Assembly: GCA_020342235.1 (NCBI GenBank)
Contig: CP073215.1
Location: 1,758,655 to 1,822,654 of the forward strand
Length of the DNA: 64,000 bases
DNA from: Saccharomycopsis phalli
Taxonomy: Eukaryota; Ascomycota; Saccharomycetes; Ascoideales; Saccharomycopsidaceae
Direction of reading: 5' to 3'
Part shown: positions 21,101 through 30,970 of the stretch, one piece after another
How the letters are laid out: every line of letters begins with the position of its first letter
Position numbering within the stretch: the first letter of the stretch is position 1
The notes under the pieces: generated by a model
Database searches by the model: none
Told to the model about the DNA's origin: nothing
The model's input: the letters and a program-made list of their open reading frames with translations, nothing else
Program-made: the position numbers and the translations under genes

Positions 21101-21707
21101 CTCAGGATCTTTGATGTTAATAAAGTTGATTGTGGATAAGTTGAATGGCTACTTTACGCAGTACACTTTTGAACAGACTCTTGAGTTGATATTTAGTATC
21201 AGTTGCTTGGCAGACACCGAGGATGTCATAACAGAGATTGCCCAAATATTAGCCAGAATGCTTCTATTGAATAGAAATAGACTCTCGAATCGATATCACA
21301 TATTGATAGAGATATACTCGAAATTATTTGAAAAACTCAGCAGCTTTTCGGTGACCAGTGCAAAGGCAGTCACTCGAAGTTTGGAGAACTTGTGTCAACC
21401 TAGTGACCAGTCGGCCAAGACATTAACAAAGCACAAGAGCGAGCTACGATTAAATACCGGTATCATTAAAAAAGATCTTCGAAAGCACTTACCCAACTTA
21501 CTTTTATGGTTCATTCGCTATTCAATCATGTTGGACTACCCGATAAAGGTGAAAGAGATTCTCGTGAACCAGGGAGTGTTTGTCATATTTGACGTTTTGT
21601 CAGACAAGGAGATTGCAGTCACAAATGCACACTTAGATAATTCAGGACGGACATATTTCAAGAGTTTGTACGAGGATTATCAAAAGTATGGTAAATGGAA
21701 GCAATAA
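18129..21707 (+). CDS. URB2: Ribosome biogenesis factor Urb2/Npa2
   Basis: Urb2 acts in the nucleolus with Npa1/Urb1, Dbp6, Nop8 and Rsa3 in the earliest 60S pre-ribosomal particles. The predicted protein of 1,192 residues matches the family length (1,174 in S. cerevisiae). It is helical throughout with no catalytic motif. The C-terminal Urb2/Npa2 signature is clear in the last 90 residues: LRKHLPNLLLWFIRY, then VFVIFDVLSDKE, and finally GRTYFKSLYEDYQKYGKWK. The start at 18129 is the first ATG after an A-rich leader. It stands 134 bp downstream of the GPI-protein stop on the same strand. Confidence 0.9.
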   Translation: MDVSNRTEQITKKLRGSKNIDEVLELTLYLLENETPLPQKQVFILHMLDHRLNGDLNSKKNITALNPLTWKCLALLLDQTRLKIIPESQRLVMVQLFKGMRVVELVTNSMSPQLVGPSLEFLQTMMNENLLNLSSKNSSGALEMFLSVFQRFLETITTSHDKFKYWLGILENVYQYLLANESINEYFNKRDSLKNGNIKDLVKFHKDNSKIVQRMFLESKLLGILLNILRNERMVFPVRIVNIFLKNLVSPDVSDSSKLNYQQLIVNVAMLTDQPRQNLLLLYRFILDIFSRQQFSEANRILILSIQAISDITINELLQVNIENLIENPRLEISLSPEYITELYQQELMKTGIDYETFNDMKITDFVPPENIDSLNIQLLRQLLTIDNKFHTSKNIDKYGFFIVVLYWGSSHISEIFQQFFSYFSRNSLLFMEFLNYYKKLYTIKADYQFDSLVTSKLGVLSLPQLIGIYKNQVSDITGSNSDACLAMLIVFTKYLNSKSSNSNIFSSANLLKDTFTTIFQLGFDTELYHELLFQIYSFVDNEDFSPGQFTGKFYGQLLTLEYIETSGANIDIDSIFSDILKLIKLEDLRVDAITLLFQRFFNIISQASGQVQKKLVLKLFSLVELPSDILDNKLIFEFPSVSNTIIEYAISHLKLCCTWLEKIPVHCFTKTQKVQLLNKLEELVVKTDWVKHHSLAILVRRCIIHILAFPTFNSKLETKSMAPIFKGFEYYSCASEDEYERLHSIMNLNQKIVTQVIDSHLQQHEEKTSQSYIKQLIIELKKPIIELTLINSAIFQHISNFYTFESDFLELKTSFIEYCQKELQEDRTAKSPLMYLVISSTLFSITDKCTWISPKVFDFESPEIERQLLLRLQVAQFLIYSSAISTCNYLSFLAKAYDLIKRVTGSSEDVLVTLERSVFKFYERSEEKDVVFCYAFLLHSLDSQDSDSLIQLMMVFLKIFKDKKYETIDMRKVLTRTLSRVLMETNNSMISGSLMLIKLIVDKLNGYFTQYTFEQTLELIFSISCLADTEDVITEIAQILARMLLLNRNRLSNRYHILIEIYSKLFEKLSSFSVTSAKAVTRSLENLCQPSDQSAKTLTKHKSELRLNTGIIKKDLRKHLPNLLLWFIRYSIMLDYPIKVKEILVNQGVFVIFDVLSDKEIAVTNAHLDNSGRTYFKSLYEDYQKYGKWKQ

Positions 21708-22107
21708 TGTATATATAATACAACAAAGCATGATATGTGAACCAAGGTGTGCGTGTATATATGTAGAATAGTACCTGTTCTAAGAATGTTACATACCTAT
21801 TATATTTTTTGATACCAAATTCCAGTGCTTCTATTTTTTGATTATCAACAGTCCGATTTCCTTCTCCACGTATCATACTAGTGCATTTGGCAAAAGGCTA
21901 CTCGCCGTAGATATATGTATTCTTCTCTCTGATTCCAGAAGCAAGTATATTGTTAACTATCTTATGAACTCGTTTTCTAGTTACTATATATTACACACGT
22001 CATAATACTGCGTATGTATGTAAAGGTACATGGGCGTAAAATCACATCGATTCACGTGACCAAACATATAAATATAGAGTTCCTGTGAATAGGCCATTCA
22101 TTATCAA
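21708..22107 (+). promoter_or_regulatory. Upstream region of the aldo-keto reductase gene
   Basis: This 400-bp gap has a TATA box TATAAATA at 22067-22074, about 34 bp before the ATG, and a CACGTG box with flank TCACGTGAC at 22052-22060. The left part is AT-rich and serves as the URB2 terminator region. A TATA box fits a regulated, stress-type gene. Confidence 0.55.
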
Positions 22108-23070
22108 ATGGTTCAATTAAAGAATTCTACCAAAACATTTCGTCTCAACACTGGTGCTTCAATTCCAGCCGTTGGCCTTGGAACATGGAAAGCCACCGAT
22201 GAAGCTGAGGCCTTTAACTCTGTCCTTCAGGCCATCAAGGCTGGCTACAGACACATTGATACTGCACATGTCTATGGGAATGAGAAACAAGTTGGTGATG
22301 CAGTCAATGCCGCTATAAAGCAAGGAATAGTCGAGAGAGAAGAGTTGTTCATCACTACCAAGCTCTGGAACTTCAATCACCGACGTCCTAAAGAAGCCCT
22401 TCAAGAATCTCTTGATAGATTAGGCCTTGACTACGTTGACTTGTACTTGGTCCATTGGCCGGTGACAACCATCGAAAAGAAAGATAAGGATGGTAATATC
22501 GTTTTTTTGCCTCCAAAAGGAAAGCCGGACTACGAATCGTACTTTGACAGGGACTGGGACTATTTGAAGACCTGGCATTTGCTTCAGCTGGTGGTAGGTG
22601 AAGGTAAGGCAAAGGCCATTGGGGTTTCTAACTATAATTTGCCGCGATTGAAGAAGCTTCTTGAACATAAGGACACCAAGGTGGTTCCTGCTACCAACCA
22701 AGTCCAACTACACCCACTATTGCCTGAGGTAGAATTAGTCGACTATGCCAAGCAGCACGGTATTATTATCGAGGCATACTCACCACTAGGATCAAATGAT
22801 GCTCCTGTTTTGAAGAACGAGTTGGTTAATCAAATTGCTAAGAAAAACAACATCCCTCCTGCTAACGTCATCTTCAGCTGGATCGTGTCTCGGGGAATTG
22901 TGGTGTTGCCAAAATCAGTGCATGAACTGAGAATTATTAGCAACTTGCAAGTCGCTGATTTGCCACAGGAGGATCTCAAATCACTCACCGAGTTTGCAGA
23001 GAAGAATGGGGGTCCGCACAGAATTAGTACGTCTGTATGGCTTCCAGAAGATTTCTGGGACAATACTTAG
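22108..23070 (+). CDS. NADPH-dependent aldo-keto reductase, Gcy1/Ypr1 type
   Basis: This cytosolic AKR enzyme probably reduces aldehydes or ketones with NADPH. In the Gcy1/Ypr1 group the substrates include glyceraldehyde, methylglyoxal and dihydroxyacetone-type compounds. The 320 residues cover the full (beta/alpha)8 barrel. The catalytic tetrad is visible: Asp in HIDTAHVYGNE, Tyr in the same motif, Lys in TTKLWN and His in LVHWP. The cofactor end has LPKSVHELRI, the usual IPKS-type loop. The only CTG codon falls where relatives carry Lys or Glu, so Ser would fit at least as well as Leu, but this is weak. The TAG stop overlaps the TAA stop of convergent DIA2. Confidence 0.88.
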   Translation: MVQLKNSTKTFRLNTGASIPAVGLGTWKATDEAEAFNSVLQAIKAGYRHIDTAHVYGNEKQVGDAVNAAIKQGIVEREELFITTKLWNFNHRRPKEALQESLDRLGLDYVDLYLVHWPVTTIEKKDKDGNIVFLPPKGKPDYESYFDRDWDYLKTWHLLQLVVGEGKAKAIGVSNYNLPRLKKLLEHKDTKVVPATNQVQLHPLLPEVELVDYAKQHGIIIEAYSPLGSNDAPVLKNELVNQIAKKNNIPPANVIFSWIVSRGIVVLPKSVHELRIISNLQVADLPQEDLKSLTEFAEKNGGPHRISTSVWLPEDFWDNT

Positions 23071-25190
23071 CTTGTATAGGAATTATAGCCAAACCGGAGC
23101 CACGTTTCAAGTAATGGGTCGCACTCAATTTCCAGTAGATACTCTGGAACCAAGTCTCCAAAGAGTTTTTTTGAGAACCCATCCATGCCATGGAGAATCA
23201 CTTTTTTTAGATGTAACCGATCTATTTCCCGTTTTATTTCCTGCAATTGTATCACGGGCTCTTTATTTCTGCTCCGTACTTTACTGGACATCGAGTGTGT
23301 CTTTCGGCTGCTCTGCATATGTGGTGGCCGATAATCAATAAACTTCAACAATCCATACAGAGTGATGCTGTTAAAGCTGAGATCCACCATGCTAAGGTTA
23401 GCGAACACTTTATCGTCGCGATCTCTGAGCCTCGAAATCGTGTTCGCAAAATAGATTAGACTTGTATCCGTGCAATTTGTCAGCGGTATCATCAATTCTT
23501 CAATATTTGGCACTGAATTAATGAGCCGCTCAAGTACAGTAACCAACTCACTAGTGATATCAGGGAAAATATGATTCCCACCAATGTTCAATCTTCTTAA
23601 TTGCTTTCCTACAACGTCTAGAATTGCCATCAAGTCCAAAAAAGGTCTGCCACAGTTGTACAAGTCAAGATCCACAAGCTGGCGAATATCTGGAAACAGC
23701 ACAAGGGCATTGGAAACCCCAAGGGGAAGATGCTCTCTGAAAACTAACTTTGTTAAATTAGGCATGAAAGAGTACCCCGCAAAATAGTTTAAATCCACAG
23801 CGTCGTTCTGCTCAAGAAAGAGCATATCCAACCTTGGAAGTGACAAAATCTTGCGTCCGCAGCATTCAGGCGAGGTTCCTGCAAGCGAAGACCAGTCAAA
23901 GCCGACAATAATCAATTCAGTCAAACTGGATAGGCAATTGTTTTTGAATAATACATCTAGAGGAAGTCTAGAATAGTGATATTTCTGGCCTTTTCGGGCA
24001 ATAAGCAGAAGACGCTTTAGGCTAGTAAATTGAGGAAAGCTTAAGTCCTCGTTTAATCTGCTTACTTCCAGCAGGTACTGACTGGGGATTCTAATGTTAG
24101 CCTTGCTCAAGTTGTTATGGCCATTTACGAATAGCAACAGAAGTGTACTCAAACTTGGAAGCAAGCGAAGGATATGATGCTCAATCAGCGGAACTGTGGA
24201 TATTGAGAGGTAGACATGGCAAAGCCCACTACAAAATGCTTCACCAGAGTTCCTTAGATGCTCTAAAAACTGGAGCAAGTCAAGATCCCACAATCGAAGA
24301 ATTAGATTCCTCACACGTAGATTGGCCCTATTATTGCACAAAGTGCGGACCGCATAACCTTCAGAGGCCACTTTGTTGATGGAAAGAACATCTAGACGAC
24401 GAACATAGCCTTGTCGTGAAGACCGTTTTAAAAATGAATAGAATTGATTAAACGCCGTCGCAGACAATGGATATGTTAGATTGAATGAGGTAAATAAATC
24501 ACCTAACTGCAATATCTTAGATCTCCATAATTTAGATACTAACGTCATGGTCTGGAGTACTTCTCTCATTGAAATATGCTTGAATATTAACAAAAGTATT
24601 TCCATGGGGAATTTAGAAACAAAGTCGCTCGACTCTTTTTGATAATATACCTCTTTTAGTACTTGTATATTGATCCGGGGCCTCTTTACTACTTTCGTTT
24701 GCTGACTCGTGGTCCGCTTTTTCAACTTACTTTTGACAATCTGTCTTTGCTTCTGTAATTCATATAGCAGAGTCTTTGAGATATTCACATTGCTATTACT
24801 CTCAACCGCCTTGAGCCCTTTGGAATAGACATTATATGCCTCATGGTAGTTGGATTGTGCCGCCAAAATCTGGCCCAATCGGAGGTAAGGCTTTGTTCCA
24901 AAAGGCTGAATCTGCAATAAAGTCAGGGCATCAGTACGCGCCTTATCATAGTCACCCAACTGGAAATAAGCAACCAGCCTGAGATCATAAAGAGAAATTA
25001 GCTTGGGATGGAATAACTTCCCAGTAGAAGGCTGAGGTGCTAACCCTAGCTTTTCTCTCTCCTGTATTATAACTGAATCACTTAGCAGGGTTAATTCTCT
25101 GATTAGTTTACTTATGAGAGTAATTGACGCGTCGTATTGCCTTGCTTTTAGGTACCTCTTGCAATTTGAAATTGAATCTTCCAAGTTCAT
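23067..25190 (-). CDS. DIA2: SCF F-box protein Dia2 (TPR, F-box, LRR)
   Basis: Dia2 is the substrate-binding subunit of an SCF ubiquitin ligase at replication forks. It promotes CMG helicase removal by targeting Mcm7 and supports genome stability. The product is 707 residues, close to yeast Dia2 (732). Order of parts: TPR-like helices at about 1-150 (YDKARTDALTLLQIQPFG and YHEAYNVYSKGLKAV); a basic stretch (KSKLKKRTT) and KRPRIN, possibly a nuclear localisation signal; an F-box at about 188-230 (FPMEILLLIFKHISMREVL); then leucine-rich repeats to the end. The start at 25190 gives a clean N-terminal helix. Convergent with the aldo-keto reductase; the two coding regions share 4 bases. Confidence 0.88.
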   Translation of the reverse strand: MNLEDSISNCKRYLKARQYDASITLISKLIRELTLLSDSVIIQEREKLGLAPQPSTGKLFHPKLISLYDLRLVAYFQLGDYDKARTDALTLLQIQPFGTKPYLRLGQILAAQSNYHEAYNVYSKGLKAVESNSNVNISKTLLYELQKQRQIVKSKLKKRTTSQQTKVVKRPRINIQVLKEVYYQKESSDFVSKFPMEILLLIFKHISMREVLQTMTLVSKLWRSKILQLGDLFTSFNLTYPLSATAFNQFYSFLKRSSRQGYVRRLDVLSINKVASEGYAVRTLCNNRANLRVRNLILRLWDLDLLQFLEHLRNSGEAFCSGLCHVYLSISTVPLIEHHILRLLPSLSTLLLLFVNGHNNLSKANIRIPSQYLLEVSRLNEDLSFPQFTSLKRLLLIARKGQKYHYSRLPLDVLFKNNCLSSLTELIIVGFDWSSLAGTSPECCGRKILSLPRLDMLFLEQNDAVDLNYFAGYSFMPNLTKLVFREHLPLGVSNALVLFPDIRQLVDLDLYNCGRPFLDLMAILDVVGKQLRRLNIGGNHIFPDITSELVTVLERLINSVPNIEELMIPLTNCTDTSLIYFANTISRLRDRDDKVFANLSMVDLSFNSITLYGLLKFIDYRPPHMQSSRKTHSMSSKVRSRNKEPVIQLQEIKREIDRLHLKKVILHGMDGFSKKLFGDLVPEYLLEIECDPLLETWLRFGYNSYTS

Positions 25191-25376
25191 GGCCCAGCAA
25201 CCTCAACGCGTTGCTTGATGCAAACTTAAATGAATACTCACCATGCATTTTCCTGCATGATAGGACCAAGTTTCCTGTCATTTCTTCCTTACCATTTCCC
25301 TAGTCTTAAAAACTATTTAACTGGGCAGCAAGAAAGAAATTTAAAATCTAGTGATTTATTTTATTTTTTATTTATC

Positions 25377-26153
25377 ATGAGAAAACTTTCTGTCTTCGTT
25401 GTTGCCATCGTTCCTATCATAGCACTCAATGCCTCACGTATGGTCATTCTAGAACCAAATAATACATACACAGAAACCGGTGTAACAACTGTCAGTGATA
25501 CTGTGTCTATTTCAAGTGGAAGAGGTGCATTGGCAGCTTTTAGGTTATTGATAAGCGTTTGGCTAGCGTACACAAAAACCTTCCGTGGTTACATAAAAGG
25601 CTGTACTCCCTTGTACGTTGATGATTTCCCGCCTTTCAAAATTACAGTTTGTACCATCAAGACAGTTTCTTTTGTTCTCAAAACACAAATGGCGATTCTT
25701 GCTACTATCCAACATACCCAAACTATTTACAAGGAACTTGATGAAACCCAAGTTTTTGAGATTGGTTTGAAGGCGTATTTACGCCGCTCTAGACACGAAA
25801 ATATACAGGGTGGATACAAAGTTATTGAAGATAACGATGTATTCAAAACTTCGCAGCTTTCTCTTGCTTTTCCAAAAAATCGTGGTAGTCCAAAGGCCAT
25901 AATTGAGACAACTTACAATAAAACCACAGGAAATGCAATAATCGGAACTTCATTTAAACATGGGGTATATACGGTTGAATTTGATATGGGCTTCAAAATG
26001 AATGATCTCACTTTTGAATATTTGGACTACTTGAAAATGTTCCATTGTGTGACTACGGAGGCCTCAAGAGCAATAAAAGGAAAGCCCAACAAAGGATGCT
26101 TAGGAAACCTTCCTTACAATCTTAAAATCGATAACATTAGAAGTCATGCATAG
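25377..26153 (+). CDS. Secreted protein of unknown function
   Basis: I chose the ATG at 25377 rather than the longer ORF start at 25230 because it gives a clear signal peptide (MRKLSVFVVAIVPIIALNAS) after an AT-rich leader. The product is then 258 residues. The mature part has four Cys, which could form two disulfides, a hydrophobic stretch near residues 50-65 (ALAAFRLLISVWLAY), two N-glycosylation sites and a basic C-terminus. There is no GPI tail. I recognise no family. It lies between DIA2 and LTN1, converging on LTN1 with only 41 bp between stop codons. The coding part has AT-rich codon use similar to LTN1. Confidence 0.7.
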   Translation: MRKLSVFVVAIVPIIALNASRMVILEPNNTYTETGVTTVSDTVSISSGRGALAAFRLLISVWLAYTKTFRGYIKGCTPLYVDDFPPFKITVCTIKTVSFVLKTQMAILATIQHTQTIYKELDETQVFEIGLKAYLRRSRHENIQGGYKVIEDNDVFKTSQLSLAFPKNRGSPKAIIETTYNKTTGNAIIGTSFKHGVYTVEFDMGFKMNDLTFEYLDYLKMFHCVTTEASRAIKGKPNKGCLGNLPYNLKIDNIRSHA

Positions 26154-26194
26154 TCTATGCTTTCCAAAATATATCTTAATATACATATTTACAC

Positions 26195-29100
26195 TCAACT
26201 ACTTCCTATTCTAAACGCAAACTCAGCCCGACATAAAGGACAAGTATTGTTCCCCGAACTCTTAAACCACTTGAACAAACAGCCACTATGAAATTTGTTT
26301 TGGCATGTAGTGCATGTTTTGTTAGGCAACGATTTATCTTGAATATGAAGAATAGCGTAACAAATAGCACACTCTTCAAAGCCACTGAAATGAAGATTGA
26401 TATTTTTGTTAAAAAGCTGGATTGCATCAAATATTAACGTACTCTCTGACTGCGAATTGCTATTTCCGGCACTAGAGCCTATACCAACATTCACTAAATT
26501 CTGACACGCAAGGACCCATGACTTCCATACAATTTCCTTCACACCAATTCTTAATGGTGCATTCACAATAATATTTGTCAAAGGATAGGCAGGAGGAAGC
26601 CTGATACTGAGCTCCGTGGTCTGCTCATCAATCAAATATTGTGACTTAATTTCATTGTTACTTCTGTTTATCTTTATAGAGTGATTGGTATCATTTGTAA
26701 TGTTTTGTGCATTAATCAATCTTTGCAACTTATTCAATTCCTCCTCAATTATAATCTTGCCTGTAAAATTCGAAGCAAACTTCTCAATCTGTACCTTCTC
26801 TTGTTTGTTACGAATATTCAAAAACCATGATTGGACAAGGGTTTTAAACTTCATCTGAATCTCATAAAAAATGTGAATCAATATTATCTTGATCTCAGTT
26901 AAATTCAATAAATCGCCTCCTGAATATGTGAAGTAATCATAGATCGTTATGTCATGCGAAATCACTTCATTCTTCCGTGTGATCAAAGGATCACTTGAAA
27001 TATTAAGTTGTTTGAAAATCCAAGTTAGCAAACTCTCAATCGCGTTCTCTGGTAATTGACTCATATAATATTGGCACAAATATCCGGGAATGAATTCATA
27101 GAAAAATTGCAATATGTTCAACCAGCTCCAGAGGTATTTATACAACACCAAAAAGGACTCATGTTCAATGTAGTCTTGAAATGGAATATCTTTAATATTC
27201 CTTATCAACTGCTCTGGAATCTGGAATATCAACGAGTTATCCTTCATGATTTGCTTATAATTTAATGCAAAGTTAACCTTAAACTCTTTCTGCTTGTATT
27301 CAATCAAATTAGTAATAATAAATGAACCAAATCTTTTGAACTCTAACGATTTAGAGTTATATAAATGAAGCTTTGATACCCCCTCAATAATATCGGGTAG
27401 TCTGTCCTCAATGTGACTGTACACCTCGAAGTGCTCATTTTGAATCAATCTCTTAAACAATTCTGTATTGATCAATATTGACTGATCCATTTGGTAATCT
27501 TGCAAAAAGTCATTGCACAAATAACCACAAACAATGTTCAGTAATTCATCTCTTATAGACCCCAAAAAGTCTTTAGTCCAATTTATTTCACGTGCATATT
27601 GATATTTCTCAAAGTATCCATCCAAACTAATCAAAACTTTCAATAAGTGATACAACAAGTTATTATACCGAGCAACCTTCAATTTAGAATCAACATTCGC
27701 AAGTTCAGTACCTACCAATGATAGTCTATCTATCAATAATTCTTCCATAAGCAACTCCAACACTTCCGATTTGCTAATAGACTCGTCCTCAGTTTGAATC
27801 AAAGATTTAAAGAAAATAATCACTTGAGTAAATAAATTCACGTGATCAAAATCATATGCCACCTCTGAGTAAAACCACCCTTTAAAGACCTTCATCATCA
27901 TCCCCAACTGGACTCCTGCTATATGCGGTGCAATACTGGTCACCTGATTTATCACTAAAAGGTTAGCTAAGCTAGGGGCCTTTTTTGGATCCAACAAATC
28001 GGAGACATAAAACCGCTTAATTCTATCCAATTTATCGCCAAGAAGAAATTTCGGCAATATTGGTATTAATGTCAATAACATAAGGTAATTGGATTTGCTG
28101 ATTATCAGCTTGTTCACCCAATTGTAAATTATGTCCGAGTCAGTTGCAGTTATCTCAGTTTGATATATCGTAACCAATTTTAACAATAACTTCTGATACA
28201 ATTTTGCATAGTAAAATTTTGCAATTTCACTAATAGCCTCATCAATAGATTGTTTTAAAGACACACAAACTGCTGAGAGGTCCTTTGTGCTTCCACAAGC
28301 AGGGTTTATTTGAAACACATTAGACAAGAAGAACTCATTATTAATATGAGGTATTCCAACCGTATCAAGTAGTGAATCAAAGGCTTCAGATTCTAAAACG
28401 GTAGACATATTCTCAATTGCCTCAACCTTCTCATTAATATCAAATGTATCACTGTTATATCCGTAATTATCTGTCAGAAAAATATTGCAATCACTAGAAA
28501 AGATGGCTATAAGATTAATAGCTATCAATAGATCGGTGCTATCTCGGGAAAGTTTAACAAGGTTGACAAGAAACTTCCCATACATTAGCAAGTCTAATTC
28601 ACTTTTGAACAACCCGGTCAGGCAGTCATCGGACTCATTATCAATCAAATAAAGATACGAGTTGATAGAGTTATCTATCAATGAAAGTCCGAGCTGAACT
28701 TTCAGACAGCAAAGATATGTTATAGAGGATGCTATATCCGATGATGCAGGAATGACCTTCAAAGCATTGGATGGAGTATCAGTGAAATATTGAACTATCT
28801 GCAGAGTTATTTCCTTATTGTTAGCACCAATAATATGGATTAAAGAATCCATTAACAAGCTTAGTAAACCATCATCGCCATCAAACGCCAATTTTAATAC
28901 TGATTTCATAGTATCATTATCCAAGTGATTCCAAAATATATCAAAAACATTGATGCCAATTGTTAATAATTTATTTGAAAATACACTAAAGTTGACTCTA
29001 CTTTGTGAAAATTTTTTCCAAAAAAGTAAAGCCTCTTCTTCACTTTCAACAATCAACTTAGAATAAAGTGAAGTTAATATGTCAACATTAACAAATTTAA

Positions 29101-30970
29101 AGCAAATACTAATTCTGTTGACACCATTATCAACGGCACTCTCAGTCACGAATTTATCAGATATAAATTTATCCAATTTTGTAGATTGAACTTTGGCATT
29201 ATTTCGAAAATTTTCCAAAAATCGGCCGACCTTCGCCACTTTAACAGTATCATCGCCGGCCCACGCAATCACATTTTCAATTTCCTCAGTTAGTAAAATT
29301 TTCAACCCTTCAATTTCAATATCCCCCTGCTTTGAATCTAACTCAATGAGAATTTTTATGCTTCCTTCAAAGTTATCAATCGTCAATTGCCTTGCAAAGT
29401 GCGACTTAAGGTATGTTGTAATATAGACAGCCAGATATCGATTAAGGTAGCCCAACTTGATTAAGCTGAAAACCAAAGCAACTTGAAGCTCGGCTTTGTC
29501 AGAAACACACAGATTGTCAATAAGCCCACATTTATCTGCTAATCTCTTTAAGTACTCTTCTGATAATTCGGTACTAGCTAAATTCTTTAACGTCAACAAG
29601 AACTCTGGAATGCTTTCATTACCAACTTGATCCATTTCACTATCTAAAACAGTTTTAATATCGTCTTGTGCCATTGTGCGGAATACACGAGTGAGATCAG
29701 AAAGCAAGCCATTCTTACCTACTAAGCTGATAAGAAACGTGACAGCTTCATGCTTATTGTGTAAGTTAGAATAAAATAAATCAAAAATCTTGTTATAATA
29801 AAATAAGATCCCAGTTAATGACCTTCTATTCTTAAACCCCGCAGTTGTAATAGGAATTGCTAAGTAACTGTTAAAATCTTCCAGTGAAGAATAATCAATC
29901 ACAGCAGCAGGAAGCTTCTCTAGTAAGTTAGATAGGCACAAATGAAAGACAGCTAAAGAATTATTGAGGAATCGATTAATGAACGTAATAAATATCTTTT
30001 TAAATTTCAATAGTGCGTCATCACTCAATTTCGATAAGTCCACGTGATTAAAACTCTCAACAATAAGTACTGTTAACGACTCATAATAGGTTTTATTGCT
30101 ATTAACAATCTTCAAAAGCTTTAATAAAAGCTTTAAAATCCCATTAGACTTAATGCCTTTAATATTTTCTGACATGCATGCAATCAAACACACCAAGAGA
30201 TTTCTCTTCACGCTCAAATAACTGTAATCTTCGGAGTTAGTCACTAACTGACCCCACAACTTCACATCATCGGAAAGAATTTGCTCAAGAATTCCCTCAT
30301 TCTTGGAATCAATAGTACCCAGTTTCACATAAAAGGTTAGCATACTAATGATAGACGAGAAGCTTCTGGTGTATGTCAAGATACACTCTTCTTGGGAGAA
30401 AGATGCCTTATCGGTAAGAGTTTCCACCGATTCATATTTAATGAAGTATTGTATCAATTCCAAGCACTCTCCTTGGAATATTTTAAACAAGTTATTCTTC
30501 TTTTCCGAAGAGTTGTTGAAGCACTCTAGAATACATTTATTTGTTTCAGTGACAGTAAGCTTGTCCAGGTCAAATAATCCCAAAAGCCATATTGGAACCA
30601 AACTTTTCAAGTAATGTGCAGCCTTCTTTCTGTAACTGCTAATAAGAACTGAATTTAGTCTATGAGCACTGATGCGTATAAGCTTATCATTGTTAATAGC
30701 TAGCTTTGGGTACATTTGCACAAAAAACGGAACAAACAGGAAGTTAGCGTCAGTATTGCCACCATCTTGAAAAAATTTTATTAAGGAATTAAGAGACTTG
30801 AGCTTTGTCTTTGGATCTTTTTTCTGTAAACTCTTACCCAAAGGTCTTAGTAACGAATTATCAATGACATTTGACGCAGGCAAATTCTGAAAATAAGAAA
30901 ATGAGTACAGTACATCTGTAAACAGCATAGAGCTATTGTTGTCAAAAGGATTGACGAATGCCATTTGCAC
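26195..30970 (-). CDS. RKR1: E3 ubiquitin ligase listerin (Ltn1/Rkr1)
   Basis: Ltn1 is the RING ligase of the ribosome quality control complex. It ubiquitinates nascent chains stuck on 60S subunits together with Rqc1, Rqc2 and Cdc48. The 1,591-residue product fits the family (1,562 in S. cerevisiae): a conserved N-terminus (LLRPLGKSLQKKDPKTKLKS), a long HEAT-like helical middle, an RWD-type region near 1,440-1,530 (LSIRLPPAYPL, preceding VNAPLRIG) and a C-terminal RING in the last 55 residues. RING ligands are visible: CAIC, CTTC, FHSGC and CPLC. Met3 is an alternative start. The gene is very AT-rich. Confidence 0.95.
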   Translation of the reverse strand: MQMAFVNPFDNNSSMLFTDVLYSFSYFQNLPASNVIDNSLLRPLGKSLQKKDPKTKLKSLNSLIKFFQDGGNTDANFLFVPFFVQMYPKLAINNDKLIRISAHRLNSVLISSYRKKAAHYLKSLVPIWLLGLFDLDKLTVTETNKCILECFNNSSEKKNNLFKIFQGECLELIQYFIKYESVETLTDKASFSQEECILTYTRSFSSIISMLTFYVKLGTIDSKNEGILEQILSDDVKLWGQLVTNSEDYSYLSVKRNLLVCLIACMSENIKGIKSNGILKLLLKLLKIVNSNKTYYESLTVLIVESFNHVDLSKLSDDALLKFKKIFITFINRFLNNSLAVFHLCLSNLLEKLPAAVIDYSSLEDFNSYLAIPITTAGFKNRRSLTGILFYYNKIFDLFYSNLHNKHEAVTFLISLVGKNGLLSDLTRVFRTMAQDDIKTVLDSEMDQVGNESIPEFLLTLKNLASTELSEEYLKRLADKCGLIDNLCVSDKAELQVALVFSLIKLGYLNRYLAVYITTYLKSHFARQLTIDNFEGSIKILIELDSKQGDIEIEGLKILLTEEIENVIAWAGDDTVKVAKVGRFLENFRNNAKVQSTKLDKFISDKFVTESAVDNGVNRISICFKFVNVDILTSLYSKLIVESEEEALLFWKKFSQSRVNFSVFSNKLLTIGINVFDIFWNHLDNDTMKSVLKLAFDGDDGLLSLLMDSLIHIIGANNKEITLQIVQYFTDTPSNALKVIPASSDIASSITYLCCLKVQLGLSLIDNSINSYLYLIDNESDDCLTGLFKSELDLLMYGKFLVNLVKLSRDSTDLLIAINLIAIFSSDCNIFLTDNYGYNSDTFDINEKVEAIENMSTVLESEAFDSLLDTVGIPHINNEFFLSNVFQINPACGSTKDLSAVCVSLKQSIDEAISEIAKFYYAKLYQKLLLKLVTIYQTEITATDSDIIYNWVNKLIISKSNYLMLLTLIPILPKFLLGDKLDRIKRFYVSDLLDPKKAPSLANLLVINQVTSIAPHIAGVQLGMMMKVFKGWFYSEVAYDFDHVNLFTQVIIFFKSLIQTEDESISKSEVLELLMEELLIDRLSLVGTELANVDSKLKVARYNNLLYHLLKVLISLDGYFEKYQYAREINWTKDFLGSIRDELLNIVCGYLCNDFLQDYQMDQSILINTELFKRLIQNEHFEVYSHIEDRLPDIIEGVSKLHLYNSKSLEFKRFGSFIITNLIEYKQKEFKVNFALNYKQIMKDNSLIFQIPEQLIRNIKDIPFQDYIEHESFLVLYKYLWSWLNILQFFYEFIPGYLCQYYMSQLPENAIESLLTWIFKQLNISSDPLITRKNEVISHDITIYDYFTYSGGDLLNLTEIKIILIHIFYEIQMKFKTLVQSWFLNIRNKQEKVQIEKFASNFTGKIIIEEELNKLQRLINAQNITNDTNHSIKINRSNNEIKSQYLIDEQTTELSIRLPPAYPLTNIIVNAPLRIGVKEIVWKSWVLACQNLVNVGIGSSAGNSNSQSESTLIFDAIQLFNKNINLHFSGFEECAICYAILHIQDKSLPNKTCTTCQNKFHSGCLFKWFKSSGNNTCPLCRAEFAFRIGSS

